Below, in pieces: positions 54,174-63,051 of a stretch of DNA of 64,000 nt. Position 1 is the stretch's first letter; each line of letters opens with the position of its first letter. Position numbers and translations under genes: made by a program. The notes below the pieces were generated by a model. The model searched no databases, was not told the DNA's origin, and saw nothing but the letters and a program-made list of their open reading frames with translations. Source of the stretch: GCA-002697625 sp002697625 (GTDB lineage Bacteria > Bacteroidota > Bacteroidia > Flavobacteriales > BACL11); NCBI GenBank assembly GCA_964004625.1, contig CAXFOB010000039.1, positions 62,001-126,000 of the forward strand, given 5' to 3'.

Positions 54174-55067
54174 ATGAACCTTAAAGGAATCTTCCAAGAT
54201 AAATCTTCTTCTTATAAGTTATTTATATTTATTTGTATAGTATTCTTGTCTTCTTTTCTTGGAGTTTTGTTGTCTTCAATTATCTCTCCTCCTGAATCAG
54301 AAATGTATAAACCATCAAATGTTTTTACATTAAAAATGATGCAACTGATTGTATCTGTCTTTATTTTTATTATTCCTCCTTTATTTTTTTCATATTTATC
54401 AAGAGTTAACACAATCAATATATTCGGATTTAAAAATAAATTTAAAAGACAAAATTTATTGTTGGTATTTTTAATTATGATTTTTATACAACCCTTTGTG
54501 GTGTATTGTATGCAGATAAATACCAAATTGTTGTACTTAGTTTCAGATTATATACCTTTAATCATTCAAAACTTAGAGAATATGGAGCAAAGAGCTTTAG
54601 AACTAACTACCCTTTTTCTAACTATGAACTCTGCTTCCGACTTGTTTTTTAATTTATTTTTAATTGCGTTAATACCAGCTTTTGGAGAAGAATTATTCTT
54701 TAGAGGGGTTGTACAACAATATTTACAAAAAATCTTGAAGAACCCTCATTTAGGAGTATGTTTAACAGCTTGTGTGTTTTCAGCAATACATATGCAGTTT
54801 TTTGGATTCTTACCACGATTTTTGCTAGGCCTTATATTGGGATATTTATTTTTCTATTCTGGCAATTTATGGATGTCTGTATTGGGACATTTTATAAATA
54901 ATGCCTTAGGCGTATTGTTATCGTATTCGGCTTTTGCAAATAAGTTAACCCCAGATATAACTAATATAGAAAAAACTGGAATAAATCTCTCTCAGGCTTT
55001 TTTCAGCGTTGCAGTTGTGTTATTATTTTTCTATTTATATAAACAGATAAATAATAACGTTAATTAG
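54174..55067 (+). CDS. CPBP (CAAX-type) intramembrane metalloprotease
   Basis: A 297-residue membrane protein with about eight helices. The Abi/CPBP catalytic motifs are complete: EELFFRG (EExxxR) near residue 175, FSAIHMQFFG (second-motif His) near 205, and GHFINNALG near 240. Bacterial members are glutamate intramembrane proteases or related enzymes, some linked to bacteriocin immunity; the role here is unknown. The gene is only 24 bases from dus and overlaps exbD by eight bases, so both of its borders are tight. No -7 element is seen directly before it. Confidence 0.85.
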   Translation: MNLKGIFQDKSSSYKLFIFICIVFLSSFLGVLLSSIISPPESEMYKPSNVFTLKMMQLIVSVFIFIIPPLFFSYLSRVNTINIFGFKNKFKRQNLLLVFLIMIFIQPFVVYCMQINTKLLYLVSDYIPLIIQNLENMEQRALELTTLFLTMNSASDLFFNLFLIALIPAFGEELFFRGVVQQYLQKILKNPHLGVCLTACVFSAIHMQFFGFLPRFLLGLILGYLFFYSGNLWMSVLGHFINNALGVLLSYSAFANKLTPDITNIEKTGINLSQAFFSVAVVLLFFYLYKQINNNVN

Positions 55068-55542
55068 CATCTTTCGATTTTTTAGTAGAATAGTTAATTT
55101 TAAGAGCGTTTACTTTTCTTAATTCTGTTTTTACATCTGTTACAATCCCCATTGTTACATCTGAATCTGCTTTGATAGAAGTAGTCATATAAGGAATTTC
55201 ATCCTCATCTTTTGAAAGTCTTTCCGCATTAATAAAGTGTTGAATTTCCCCAACTTCTTTTCTGCTAAAAGTTACATCATTAAGTTGAATTCTGGCTTTA
55301 GTACCAAGAGTCGCTTGTTGAGTTTGTGTAGGCGATCCGATATAAATATAACTAACTAATGATTTCTTTTCCATCTTCTTTACCTCGGTTGCTTCTGGAG
55401 GACTGACTTCTACTTTAAGAGTAGTCTCTCTCATTACAGTTGTAACCATAAAAAAGAAAAGTAACATAAATACAATATCTGGTAAAGATGCAGTAGATAT
55501 TGCTGGCATTGATTTTCCTCCTCCTTTCTTAAATTTACTCAT
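55060..55542 (-). CDS. ExbD/TolR-family biopolymer transport protein (second copy)
   Basis: A 160-residue protein with one N-terminal helix (about 22-40, in LPDIVFMLLFFFMVTTVM) and a periplasmic domain. The Asp in SLPDIVFML is the proton-carrying residue of the ExbD family. It works with an ExbB-type channel to energise TonB or Tol-like systems. Last gene of the exb operon, three bases after the first exbD. Its periplasmic part differs clearly from the first copy, so the two are not recent duplicates. Confidence 0.9.
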   Translation of the reverse strand: MSKFKKGGGKSMPAISTASLPDIVFMLLFFFMVTTVMRETTLKVEVSPPEATEVKKMEKKSLVSYIYIGSPTQTQQATLGTKARIQLNDVTFSRKEVGEIQHFINAERLSKDEDEIPYMTTSIKADSDVTMGIVTDVKTELRKVNALKINYSTKKSKDAN

Positions 55543-55545
55543 TGT

Positions 55546-56112
55546 TTAGTTTGCTTTTGTTTCTGCCTCTGACACTTTCATTGGATAAAATTTCTTTACC
55601 GATTTTTGTTCATCAGCATCTAATTTATCAAAATCTCTTCCGAAATCGTTATTTGCTTTCTCATTTCTTAATTCGTTGTAGGCTTTAGTAAGCTCATTCT
55701 GAACTTGTATATACATATTGTATGAGGTGCCTTCTTGATTCTGAAGAGAAACAACCGCTTTCTCTGGACTCTCAGAGGAGTTGTCTTTCTTTCCATTATT
55801 ACTTACAAAAGATTTTACCTCTTCTTTTAAAGTTTCGCTAATTAGTCCGTTTCCATCTATCTCTATTGTATTAGTAGGTGACCCGATACCGGCTAAAACT
55901 TTATTGTTTTTATTAATCAGTACGACATAAATATTTCTCTTATGTATCTCTGGAGTTTCTATGTTCTCTTCTGGCATAGGAGGTAATTTTCTGGAAATAC
56001 CAGAATCTACATCCATAGTGGTGGTTACTAAAAAGAAAATAAGTAATAAAAATGCAATATCAGCCATAGATCCGGCATTAATTTCAGGTAAACCTCTTCT
56101 TTTACTTGCCAT
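55546..56112 (-). CDS. ExbD/TolR-family biopolymer transport protein (first copy)
   Basis: A 188-residue protein with the ExbD N-terminal helix (GSMADIAFLLLIFFLVTTTMD, with the critical Asp at about residue 19). A longer periplasmic domain with a Ser/Glu-rich insertion follows (KDNSSESPEKAVV region). It lies between the small membrane protein (two bases) and the second exbD (three bases). Tandem exbD genes after one exbB are the usual Bacteroidota arrangement. Confidence 0.9.
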   Translation of the reverse strand: MASKRRGLPEINAGSMADIAFLLLIFFLVTTTMDVDSGISRKLPPMPEENIETPEIHKRNIYVVLINKNNKVLAGIGSPTNTIEIDGNGLISETLKEEVKSFVSNNGKKDNSSESPEKAVVSLQNQEGTSYNMYIQVQNELTKAYNELRNEKANNDFGRDFDKLDADEQKSVKKFYPMKVSEAETKAN

Positions 56113-56114
56113 TT

Positions 56115-56459
56115 TTACTTGCTAAATTTCTTAGATAATTCAGTGATAACAATAGATGATACAGCAATAACCGCGAGAATATAGAAAGACCATAATCCCA
56201 TTCCTACCATGTTTGATGTAGAAGAGCTAATGTTGTATTTTTGATAGGATACCAATACTTCATCAGAAGCAAGTCCGAAATATGAAAGAAGCAACACTAT
56301 AATTAACCCACCTCCAGTAAGAAGTGTCTTTTTTGCTGACTTACTATTTGTAATCATATTTTTAACAGAAAAGGATACAATGACAAAGGTAGCAACAGCC
56401 AACATAATTACCGTAAGCCAGTAAAAAATATCTAAATTATTTCCAATAAACTCTCCCAT
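56115..56459 (-). CDS. Small membrane protein of the exb operon, unknown function
   Basis: A 114-residue protein with three predicted helices (about 9-30, 45-62 and 86-106). Proteins of this size and layout lie between exbB and exbD in many Bacteroidota; no function is assigned. Its position, one base after exbB and two bases before exbD, makes a structural or assembly role in the proton-channel complex likely, but this is inference from context. Confidence 0.75.
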   Translation of the reverse strand: MGEFIGNNLDIFYWLTVIMLAVATFVIVSFSVKNMITNSKSAKKTLLTGGGLIIVLLLSYFGLASDEVLVSYQKYNISSSTSNMVGMGLWSFYILAVIAVSSIVITELSKKFSK

Positions 56460-56460
56460 A

Positions 56461-57309
56461 TTATTTGTTATTTACAAGGATATCTACTAATTTGATAGAA
56501 GAATCTTCCATATCATTTACAATAGAATCTACCTTAGCTACTAAGTAGTTGTAGAATATTTGTAAAATCATTGCAACAATAAGACCAAATACAGTTGTTA
56601 AAAGTGCAACTTTAATACCCCCAGCAACTAATGAAGGAGAAATATCTCCAGCAGCTTCAATAGAATCAAACGCTCCAATCATTCCAATTACAGTCCCCAT
56701 AAAACCAAGCATAGGAGCTAAGGCAATAAATAACGAAATCCAAGAAAGTCCTTTTTCTAAGAGTCCCATTTGTACACTACCATAAGCAACTATAGATTTT
56801 TCTACTTGTTCTAATCCTTCATTTGACCTGTCTAATCCTTGATAAAAGATAGAAGCAATAGGACCTTTTGTGTTTCTACAAACCTCTTTAGCAGCATCTA
56901 TACCTCCACTATTTAAAGCTCCTTCTACATCATTTAAAAGTTTATCTGAGTTGATTGTAGCCATATTTAAGTAGATTATTCTTTCAATAGCAAGTGCTAA
57001 TCCTAAGATTAAACAAAGAAGTACAATACCCATAAATTCAGGCCCACCTTCCATAAATTTTTGTTTTATTATTTGGTGGAATGTTTCTTCTTCAGTTGTT
57101 GCAACTTCATCTGAAGAGCTCTCTTCTGTTGTTTCTTTTTCAGCAATTTCTTCAATGGCTTTATCTTCTGTAGAAAATTCCTGATTATTTGTTGTGTCTT
57201 TGTCAAATACCGATGTCACCTTTGAGAACAACCCATTTTGTGCAAATACCGATAAATTCCCTGCCGATAAAAATGCAATTAAAGTCAATAGTGCAAATCT
57301 TTTTTTCAT
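56461..57309 (-). CDS. ExbB/TolQ/MotA-type proton channel with N-terminal extension
   Basis: Channel subunit of a proton-driven complex that energises outer membrane transport. The 282 residues begin with a signal-like helix (1-23, ending SVFAQ) and an acidic, low-complexity stretch (about 45-75, rich in Glu and Ser). Three helices follow: about 92-112, then the two conserved pore helices near 190-215 (APMLGFMGTVIGMIGAF) and 232-262 (KVALLTTVFGLIVAMILQIFYNYL). The N-terminal extension is known in Bacteroidota ExbB. It leads the operon, with a TACATTTG -7 element (57339-57346) 29 bases upstream. Confidence 0.92.
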   Translation of the reverse strand: MKKRFALLTLIAFLSAGNLSVFAQNGLFSKVTSVFDKDTTNNQEFSTEDKAIEEIAEKETTEESSSDEVATTEEETFHQIIKQKFMEGGPEFMGIVLLCLILGLALAIERIIYLNMATINSDKLLNDVEGALNSGGIDAAKEVCRNTKGPIASIFYQGLDRSNEGLEQVEKSIVAYGSVQMGLLEKGLSWISLFIALAPMLGFMGTVIGMIGAFDSIEAAGDISPSLVAGGIKVALLTTVFGLIVAMILQIFYNYLVAKVDSIVNDMEDSSIKLVDILVNNK

Positions 57310-57338
57310 TTTTTTTTGTTTTTAAAAATTTAATGTCG

Positions 57339-57346
57339 CAAATGTA
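57339..57346 (-). promoter_or_regulatory. -7 element of the exb operon
   Basis: CAAATGTA on the plus strand reads TACATTTG on the minus strand, matching TAnnTTTG, and ends 29 bases before the exbB ATG. No -33 element at standard spacing is visible; the nearest TTG is about 33 bases upstream. Confidence 0.5.
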
Positions 57347-57362
57347 TAAAAATATATTAGTT

Positions 57363-57965
57363 TTAGCTTGAAGCCTTTTCAAATCTTCTGTTTACTTCTT
57401 CCCAGTTTATTACATTAAAGAAGGAATTGATATAATCTGGTCTTCTATTTTGGTAGTTTAAGTAGTAAGCGTGTTCCCAAACATCCAAACAAAGTAAAGG
57501 AGTACCTCCACATTGATTCTCCATGAGAGGATTATCTTGATTTGGAGTAGAACAAATTGTTAAATCCCCAGAACAGTAGCATAACCATGCCCATCCAGAT
57601 CCAAATCTAGTTCCAGCAGCTTTAGCAAATTCAGATTTAAAATTTTCGAATGATCCAAATGTATTATTTATTTCTTCTCCAATTTTTCCTGATGGATTAC
57701 CTCCCCCGTTTGGGCTCATTATACTCCAAAACATACAATGATTATAGAATCCACCCCCATTGTTTCTAACACTTCCACTTAGTCCGGCAGTAGAGCAAAT
57801 CTCTTCAATAGATTTCCCTTCCAAATCAGTTCCTGAAATAGCATTATTTAGATTATTTGTATATCCATTATGGTGTTTGCTATGGTGTATTTCCATAGTT
57901 TTTTCATCAATATAAGGTTCTAATGCATTATATGCATATGGTAATTTTGGTAATTCAAATGACAT
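57363..57965 (-). CDS. Superoxide dismutase, Fe/Mn family
   Basis: Dismutates superoxide in the cytosol. The 200 residues have all four metal ligands: His in MEIHHSKHHNGY near residue 26, His in GGGFYNHCMFW near 75, and Asp and His in CLDVWEHAYYLNYQNRRPDY near 158-162. The sequence has the overall look of the Fe-type family, but Fe, Mn or cambialistic use cannot be decided from motifs alone. It lies 33 bases after the sulfotransferase-like gene and may be read from the same transcript as well as from its own promoter, which I cannot see. Confidence 0.95.
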   Translation of the reverse strand: MSFELPKLPYAYNALEPYIDEKTMEIHHSKHHNGYTNNLNNAISGTDLEGKSIEEICSTAGLSGSVRNNGGGFYNHCMFWSIMSPNGGGNPSGKIGEEINNTFGSFENFKSEFAKAAGTRFGSGWAWLCYCSGDLTICSTPNQDNPLMENQCGGTPLLCLDVWEHAYYLNYQNRRPDYINSFFNVINWEEVNRRFEKASS

Positions 57966-57998
57966 AATTTTATTTTTTTAATTAAGAGTGCTAATATA

Positions 57999-58823
57999 CT
58001 AAAAAGGAGAATAGTTGTTGTTTATTGTTTGTGTTAAAATTTCTCCACCGATTTCTAGAAGTAGTTTGTCATCTGTTTTTGTTATAGTCTTATTCTTTCT
58101 AGAGATATTTTTAGACAGAATACTTAAAAATTCTTCAGTAGTATTGAGGTTTAAAAAATTATAGATTTGTTTTAACCTATCTTCAGTATTTTCTATAAAG
58201 TCTTGATATGAAAGATGATAATATTTGTCTTTTGATAAATTTTTAAAGAATAAATCACTTTCATTTATGGATAATGCCCATTCCCACATTCCTTTTTGTT
58301 GATCAGATTCTAATGTGTTTTCATTACCAGAAAATTGTAGTAGTAATGTAAATTTATTTCCGGTAAACCAATTTTTCTTTTGAATTCTTTTTTCAATTGA
58401 TTTACTTACTTCTAATCCATTTCTGCTCAAATATATATATTTAGCTTCTGGAAAACTTTTCTTTAAAAAATTCAGTCTAAAATTATTTATTGGCAATTTT
58501 TCCAGAAGTATAGATGCATTGTCTAAAACTTGTTCTCTAAAAAACAGGTTTCTTAACTTTGAAGTTTCTTTTTCAGAATAATCTTTTTCACTTGCACATA
58601 GCTTTGGATTTAGAATATTTTCCTCCCAAATATTAAATTCTGGATAACACTGGTGCCATAAATCTCTCCTTTCATTGAGGTATTTTATTTTAGGATGTAA
58701 TGAAAGTGTCTTCCCGAGTATTGTTGTTCCTGATCTTCCGCATCCAATAATAAAAACAGGAGTGAAAGTAGACTTGTTCTTTTTAAACCTGAAAAGAATA
58801 TTTTTTATAATTTCTTTAATCAT
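57999..58823 (-). CDS. Sulfotransferase-family protein
   Basis: A 274-residue protein with the PAPS-binding P-loop-like motif GCGRSGTTILGKTLSLHP near residues 28-45 and the second motif LSRNGLEVSKS near 140. The sulfotransferase_3/stf0 type fits best. The acceptor is unknown; capsule, lipid or tyrosine derivatives are all possible. The ATG at 58821-58823 leaves a one-base gap to the flavin reductase stop; an ATG at 58847 would overlap it by 23 bases. It is third in the FAH-flavin reductase-sulfotransferase run, though no homogentisate-pathway step needs a sulfotransferase. Confidence 0.75.
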   Translation of the reverse strand: MIKEIIKNILFRFKKNKSTFTPVFIIGCGRSGTTILGKTLSLHPKIKYLNERRDLWHQCYPEFNIWEENILNPKLCASEKDYSEKETSKLRNLFFREQVLDNASILLEKLPINNFRLNFLKKSFPEAKYIYLSRNGLEVSKSIEKRIQKKNWFTGNKFTLLLQFSGNENTLESDQQKGMWEWALSINESDLFFKNLSKDKYYHLSYQDFIENTEDRLKQIYNFLNLNTTEEFLSILSKNISRKNKTITKTDDKLLLEIGGEILTQTINNNYSPF

Positions 58824-58824
58824 A

Positions 58825-59658
58825 TTAAAGTAAAATTTGCCAAGCATCCTCAGACTTTCCCTCTTTTAAAAGTCGCTTTGCTTTTTTGTGTTTCTCAGTT
58901 GTATTTAAATTATTTTCTTCTGATTTTTTATCAGGAACGCTTTCAGCAGACGCTAAAATTGCCAATTCACTTCCTGTTAGTATTTTAGAATTCCTAATAT
59001 TTTCTGGTAAGTTGTCAATTCCCATTCCTATTCTAGAAATAGGTTTTACAATTTCATATAATGATTCCTTTGTAGTTTTTCCATACCAATTTGATCCTAA
59101 ACGGCTAACAATATTTAATTTAAATGGATCAATTACATTATTCTCACCTAAAATAGATTCATCTATGTGCATTTTTAGAACCTCGCACAATACCAAACTT
59201 CCAGCACCTCCTTCCTCTCCTAGATGGATGACATCATTTACTTTACATTCAAAATTTATTGGAGACTCTTTTACTCTTGGAGGGTTGACTAAATCTGAAT
59301 TTACCTCAGTAAAACCTGCTTTCTCAAATTCGTTTGTTTCCGCATCAAATTCGCAAGACGATAAGGAGACTTGTTGAGCAATATTTTTTGTAACTAAAGA
59401 AATAACACACTCTTTTACTTGTAATACATTGTCTAATGTATGTTTTGAGGTATTGTTTCTTACTCTTCTTACAGGAGAAAAAATTAAAATAGGAGGATTA
59501 ATAGAAAAGACATTAAAAAAGGAAAAAGGACTTAAGTTTTTATTTCCATTTTGATCAACAGTACTTACAAATGCGATAGGTCTTGGTGTTATTGCAGCAG
59601 AAAGGTATTGATACAATCCGGTTGTCTCTCCTGAAACTACATCTATTGTTTTTATCAT
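58825..59658 (-). CDS. Flavin reductase-like split-barrel protein
   Basis: A 277-residue protein of the flavin reductase/flavoredoxin family: ITPRPIAFVSTVDQNGNKNLSPFSFFNVFS near the N-terminus (residues about 18-47, the FMN-binding region) and the typical RVRNNTSKHTLDNV block. A C-terminal extension (about 200-277) is low in complexity and ends in a helix. The gene overlaps the FAH-family gene by four bases (ATGA), so they are coupled. Its place in a homogentisate locus suggests a link to aromatic breakdown, but the pathway has no flavin-dependent step that is certain to need it. Confidence 0.85.
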   Translation of the reverse strand: MIKTIDVVSGETTGLYQYLSAAITPRPIAFVSTVDQNGNKNLSPFSFFNVFSINPPILIFSPVRRVRNNTSKHTLDNVLQVKECVISLVTKNIAQQVSLSSCEFDAETNEFEKAGFTEVNSDLVNPPRVKESPINFECKVNDVIHLGEEGGAGSLVLCEVLKMHIDESILGENNVIDPFKLNIVSRLGSNWYGKTTKESLYEIVKPISRIGMGIDNLPENIRNSKILTGSELAILASAESVPDKKSEENNLNTTEKHKKAKRLLKEGKSEDAWQILL

Positions 59659-60632
59659 TTTTTAAGTTTTAGTATGGAATGATTGCTGTCAGATTTGACA
59701 ATTTTATTTGTAATTTTTCCTAATCCTTCAATTTGCATTTCTATCTCATCGTTTTCTTCTATCCACCTTTCTTTATACCCTGGATTGTTTCTTTTTTTAG
59801 TGCCATTTAACTCTAACAAACATCCTTTTCCAACAGTACCTGATCCTATTATATCACCAGGAAATAATTCAACACCATAGGAAGCCCTCTCAATGATTTC
59901 GGAAAAACTCCAATTCATATCTCTTGCATTTCCTTCAGAAAGTAATTCTCCATTTACATAACAACTCATCCTTAAATCGTATCTCTTTCCAGTTTTACTA
60001 TCAACGCTTCTTGGTTCTAATTCATCAGGAGTTACTAAATAAGGCCCAATGACATTTGCAAAATCTTTTCCTTTTGCAGGACCTAAATTCAATTTCATTT
60101 CTTCCAGTTGTAATTTTCTAGCACTTAAATCATTTAAAATACAGAACCCTGCAATATGATTTTCCGCATCTTTTGATAATATATTTCTGCCTCCTTTTCC
60201 TATGACTATCGCAAATTCGAGTTCATAATCTAATTTTTGAAAATGGTCTGGCATAAGCTCTATTTCTTGACCATCTCCATACATAGCGTTGTGATTTGAG
60301 AAGTAAAAAACAGGGAACTCATCAAATTCAGGAATCATTTCAACCCCTCTATTTTTTCTGGATGTTTCTACATGCTGTCTAAATGCATATGCGTCTCTAA
60401 ATGAATTTGGTTTTGGAATAGTTGGTAATATTTCTATATCCTCAATATCATGTTTTAAACAACTCTCATTACAAATAAAATTAGCTACTTTGTCTTGATA
60501 ATTTTCAATTTGAATCAAATCTATTAAGCAAATATCTCCAAAACAATTATTTAAATTATACACTAACGGATTTTGAAAAACTCCTATCTGTTCTGTATCT
60601 AGATTCTTTATTTTATAAGTAAGTAATTTCAT
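59655..60632 (-). CDS. Fumarylacetoacetate hydrolase family protein
   Basis: Likely the last enzyme of the homogentisate pathway, splitting fumarylacetoacetate to fumarate and acetoacetate. The 325-residue protein contains the FAH-domain metal and catalytic residues: PVFYFSNHNAMYGDG, YELEFAIVIGKGGRNI, the FCILNDLSARKLQ block, KGKDFANVIGPYLVTPDEL and GDIIGSGTVGKGC. Divergent hmgA and hppD on the other side of a 92-base gap make this function much more probable than other FAH-family reactions. The -7 element TAATTTTG (60642-60649) lies nine bases upstream of the ATG. Confidence 0.88.
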   Translation of the reverse strand: MKLLTYKIKNLDTEQIGVFQNPLVYNLNNCFGDICLIDLIQIENYQDKVANFICNESCLKHDIEDIEILPTIPKPNSFRDAYAFRQHVETSRKNRGVEMIPEFDEFPVFYFSNHNAMYGDGQEIELMPDHFQKLDYELEFAIVIGKGGRNILSKDAENHIAGFCILNDLSARKLQLEEMKLNLGPAKGKDFANVIGPYLVTPDELEPRSVDSKTGKRYDLRMSCYVNGELLSEGNARDMNWSFSEIIERASYGVELFPGDIIGSGTVGKGCLLELNGTKKRNNPGYKERWIEENDEIEMQIEGLGKITNKIVKSDSNHSILKLKK

Positions 60633-60641
60633 TTACTATTG

Positions 60642-60709
60642 CAAAATTATCATTTTTATTTTACGGAAGTTATAAAACATACTTTGTTTATTTATTAGTC
60701 CTATATTTG
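60642..60709. promoter_or_regulatory. Divergent promoters of the homogentisate locus
   Basis: Minus strand: TAATTTTG (60642-60649), nine bases from the FAH-family ATG. Plus strand: TATATTTG (60702-60709), 15 bases from the hmgA ATG, with a TTTG 15 bases upstream (60683-60686), slightly short for a -33 element. No operator or repeat is evident in the 92-base region. Confidence 0.55.
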
Positions 60710-60724
60710 CATAAAAATAACAAA

Positions 60725-61879
60725 ATGCCAAGATATCATAAATTAGGTAAAATACCACATAAAAGGCATACTACCTTTAGAAAAGAGGATGGAAACATTC
60801 ATTATGAGGAACTGTTTGGAACAATTGGTTTTGATGGGATGTCTTCTTTATTGTACCATATACATAGGCCTACTCAGGTTAAAGAGATAAAATCATCTTA
60901 CTCGCTAGCTCCAGAAATTGCGGTGGAGAAAAATTTAAAATCTTATTTACTTAAGGGGTTTAACACTCCTAAGTTAGCAGATCATCTAAAAAGTAGAATT
61001 TCGATATTAATTAATAATGACGTCAATATTTTACTTTCAGCTCCAACTAATTTGGAAGAAGATTATTTTTATAAAAATACGGACGGAGATGAAGTGATTT
61101 TTGTACATAAAGGTACAGGTACACTTAGATCTTTTGTCGGAAATATTAATTTTAAAGAAGGTGATTATTTAGTCATTCCTAGAGGAATGATTTATACCAT
61201 GAAGTTTGACACACCTGAGAATAGGTTGTTTATTGTAGAATCTTACACTCCAGTTTATACACCAAAGAGATATAGAAATTATTTCGGTCAGTTGTTAGAG
61301 CATTCTCCTTATTGCGAAAGAGATTTAAGATTTCCAGAAGAATTAGAAACACATGATGAAAAGGGAGATTTTTTGATAAAAATAAAAAAAGAACAAATGA
61401 TTCATGAGTATATTTATGCTTCACACCCTTTTGACGTTGTGGGTTGTGACGGATATAATTTCCCTTATGCTTTTTCTATTCATGATTTTGAACCTATTAC
61501 AGGAAGGGTTCATCAGCCTCCTCCAGTGCATCAAACTTTTGAAACAGATAGATTTGTAATCTGCTCTTTCTGCCCTAGATTATATGATTATCATCCAGAA
61601 TCTATACCAGCACCATATAATCATTCTAATATTGATTCGGATGAAGTGTTGTATTATGTAGATGGAGATTTTATGAGCAGGAATCATGTTGAGGAAGGTT
61701 ACATTTCTTTGCACCCAGCGGGAATTCCTCATGGACCACATCCAGGTGCCGCTGAAAGGAGTATTGGACAAACAAAAACTGATGAATTAGCTGTTATGGT
61801 TGATACTTTTGCTCCATTAAAGATTACAAAGAACGCAATAGGTTTATCAGATGGAAAGTATTATAAATCATGGATATAA
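60725..61879 (+). CDS. hmgA: Homogentisate 1,2-dioxygenase
   Basis: Opens the aromatic ring of homogentisate to give maleylacetoacetate. The 384 residues start at ATG 60725-60727 (MPRYHKLGKIPHKRH); a TTG at 60707 is within the -7 element. The cupin iron site is visible: His in PYNHSNIDSDEVLYY, the Glu of the same block, and His in GIPHGPHPG near residue 335. The FAH-hmgA-hppD association makes the call secure. hppD follows 12 bases later on the same mRNA. Confidence 0.95.
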   Translation: MPRYHKLGKIPHKRHTTFRKEDGNIHYEELFGTIGFDGMSSLLYHIHRPTQVKEIKSSYSLAPEIAVEKNLKSYLLKGFNTPKLADHLKSRISILINNDVNILLSAPTNLEEDYFYKNTDGDEVIFVHKGTGTLRSFVGNINFKEGDYLVIPRGMIYTMKFDTPENRLFIVESYTPVYTPKRYRNYFGQLLEHSPYCERDLRFPEELETHDEKGDFLIKIKKEQMIHEYIYASHPFDVVGCDGYNFPYAFSIHDFEPITGRVHQPPPVHQTFETDRFVICSFCPRLYDYHPESIPAPYNHSNIDSDEVLYYVDGDFMSRNHVEEGYISLHPAGIPHGPHPGAAERSIGQTKTDELAVMVDTFAPLKITKNAIGLSDGKYYKSWI

Positions 61880-61891
61880 TATATAAAATTT

Positions 61892-63049
61892 ATGAGTGAA
61901 ATAAAAAATACTGAACACAACATAGAAAAAATATTCAAAGAAGCGCAAGATTTCTTGCCACTTCTTGGTACAGATTATGTAGAGTTTTATGTCGGAAATG
62001 CAAAACAATCAGCTTACTTTTTTAAAACCGCTTTTGGTTTTCAATCATTCGCTTACAAGGGTCTTGAAACTGGAAGTACAGATGTAACTTCTTATGTCTT
62101 GATTCAGGATAAAATAAAAATTGTTTTGACTACTCCATTAAATTCAAAATCTATTGTTAATGATCATTTAAAAAAACATGGAGATGGTGTTAAAGTAATC
62201 GCTTTATGGGTAGATGATGCAAGAAAATCTTGGAATGAAACAACGAGTAGGGGAGCTAAATCATATATGGAGCCCACAATAGAGAAAGATAATTATGGAG
62301 AGGTGATAAGATCAGGAATTTATACTTATGGGGAAACTGTACATATTTTTGTTGAAAGAAAAAATTATGAAGGTCTTTTTCTTCCAGGATATGAAGAGTG
62401 GAAATCTGAATATAACCCAACATCAACAGGTCTGAAATATATTGATCATATGGTTGGTAATGTGGGGTGGAATCAAATGGATAAATGGGTAAAATATTAT
62501 GAAGACGTAATGGGTTTTGTTAATTTTTTATCTTTTGATGATAAACAGATAACTACAGAATATTCAGCTTTAATGAGTAAAGTCATGAGCAATGGAAATG
62601 GACGTATAAAATTTCCAATAAATGAGCCAGCGGAAGGTAAAAGAAAATCACAAATTGAAGAATATTTAGATTTTTATGAAAGTCCAGGAGTTCAACATAT
62701 TGCTATGGCTACAGATGATATAATTACTACAGTAAGTGAATTGCGAGACAGAGGAATAGAATTTCTATCTGTTCCACCAGATGAATATTATAAAGCTGTT
62801 CCTTTAAGACTTCAGGAACATAATCATGAACTAAAAGAAGATATAAACACTTTAAAAACACTTGGAATTTTAATTGATGCTGATGAGGAAGGATATTTAT
62901 TACAAATATTTACTAAGCCTTTACAAGACCGGCCTACATTGTTTTTTGAAATCATTCAGAGAATGGGAGCAAAGGGATTTGGAGCTGGTAATTTTAAAGC
63001 ATTATTTGAAGCAATAGAAAGAGAACAAGAAAAAAGAGGAACACTATAA
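61892..63049 (+). CDS. hppD: 4-Hydroxyphenylpyruvate dioxygenase
   Basis: Converts 4-hydroxyphenylpyruvate to homogentisate. The 385-residue, two-domain VOC-fold protein has the iron ligands His in YIDHMVGNV near residue 190, His in GVQHIAMATDDI near 270, and the Glu in TLFFEIIQRMGAKGFGAGNFKALFE near 350. The KGFGAGNFKALFE C-terminal block is the family hallmark. Together with hmgA and the FAH-family enzyme, three steps of tyrosine breakdown are encoded here; maleylacetoacetate isomerase is not in the window. Confidence 0.96.
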   Translation: MSEIKNTEHNIEKIFKEAQDFLPLLGTDYVEFYVGNAKQSAYFFKTAFGFQSFAYKGLETGSTDVTSYVLIQDKIKIVLTTPLNSKSIVNDHLKKHGDGVKVIALWVDDARKSWNETTSRGAKSYMEPTIEKDNYGEVIRSGIYTYGETVHIFVERKNYEGLFLPGYEEWKSEYNPTSTGLKYIDHMVGNVGWNQMDKWVKYYEDVMGFVNFLSFDDKQITTEYSALMSKVMSNGNGRIKFPINEPAEGKRKSQIEEYLDFYESPGVQHIAMATDDIITTVSELRDRGIEFLSVPPDEYYKAVPLRLQEHNHELKEDINTLKTLGILIDADEEGYLLQIFTKPLQDRPTLFFEIIQRMGAKGFGAGNFKALFEAIEREQEKRGTL

Positions 63050-63051
63050 TT

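Noticed and set aside
54174..55067. CPBP protease as part of a defence or bacteriocin system
   Set aside because: It sits among housekeeping genes with no precursor peptide, ABC exporter or toxin gene next to it.
58886..59377. 163-codon plus-strand frame inside the flavin reductase gene
   Set aside because: Shadow of the real minus-strand gene, which has clear family motifs and coupling to its neighbours.
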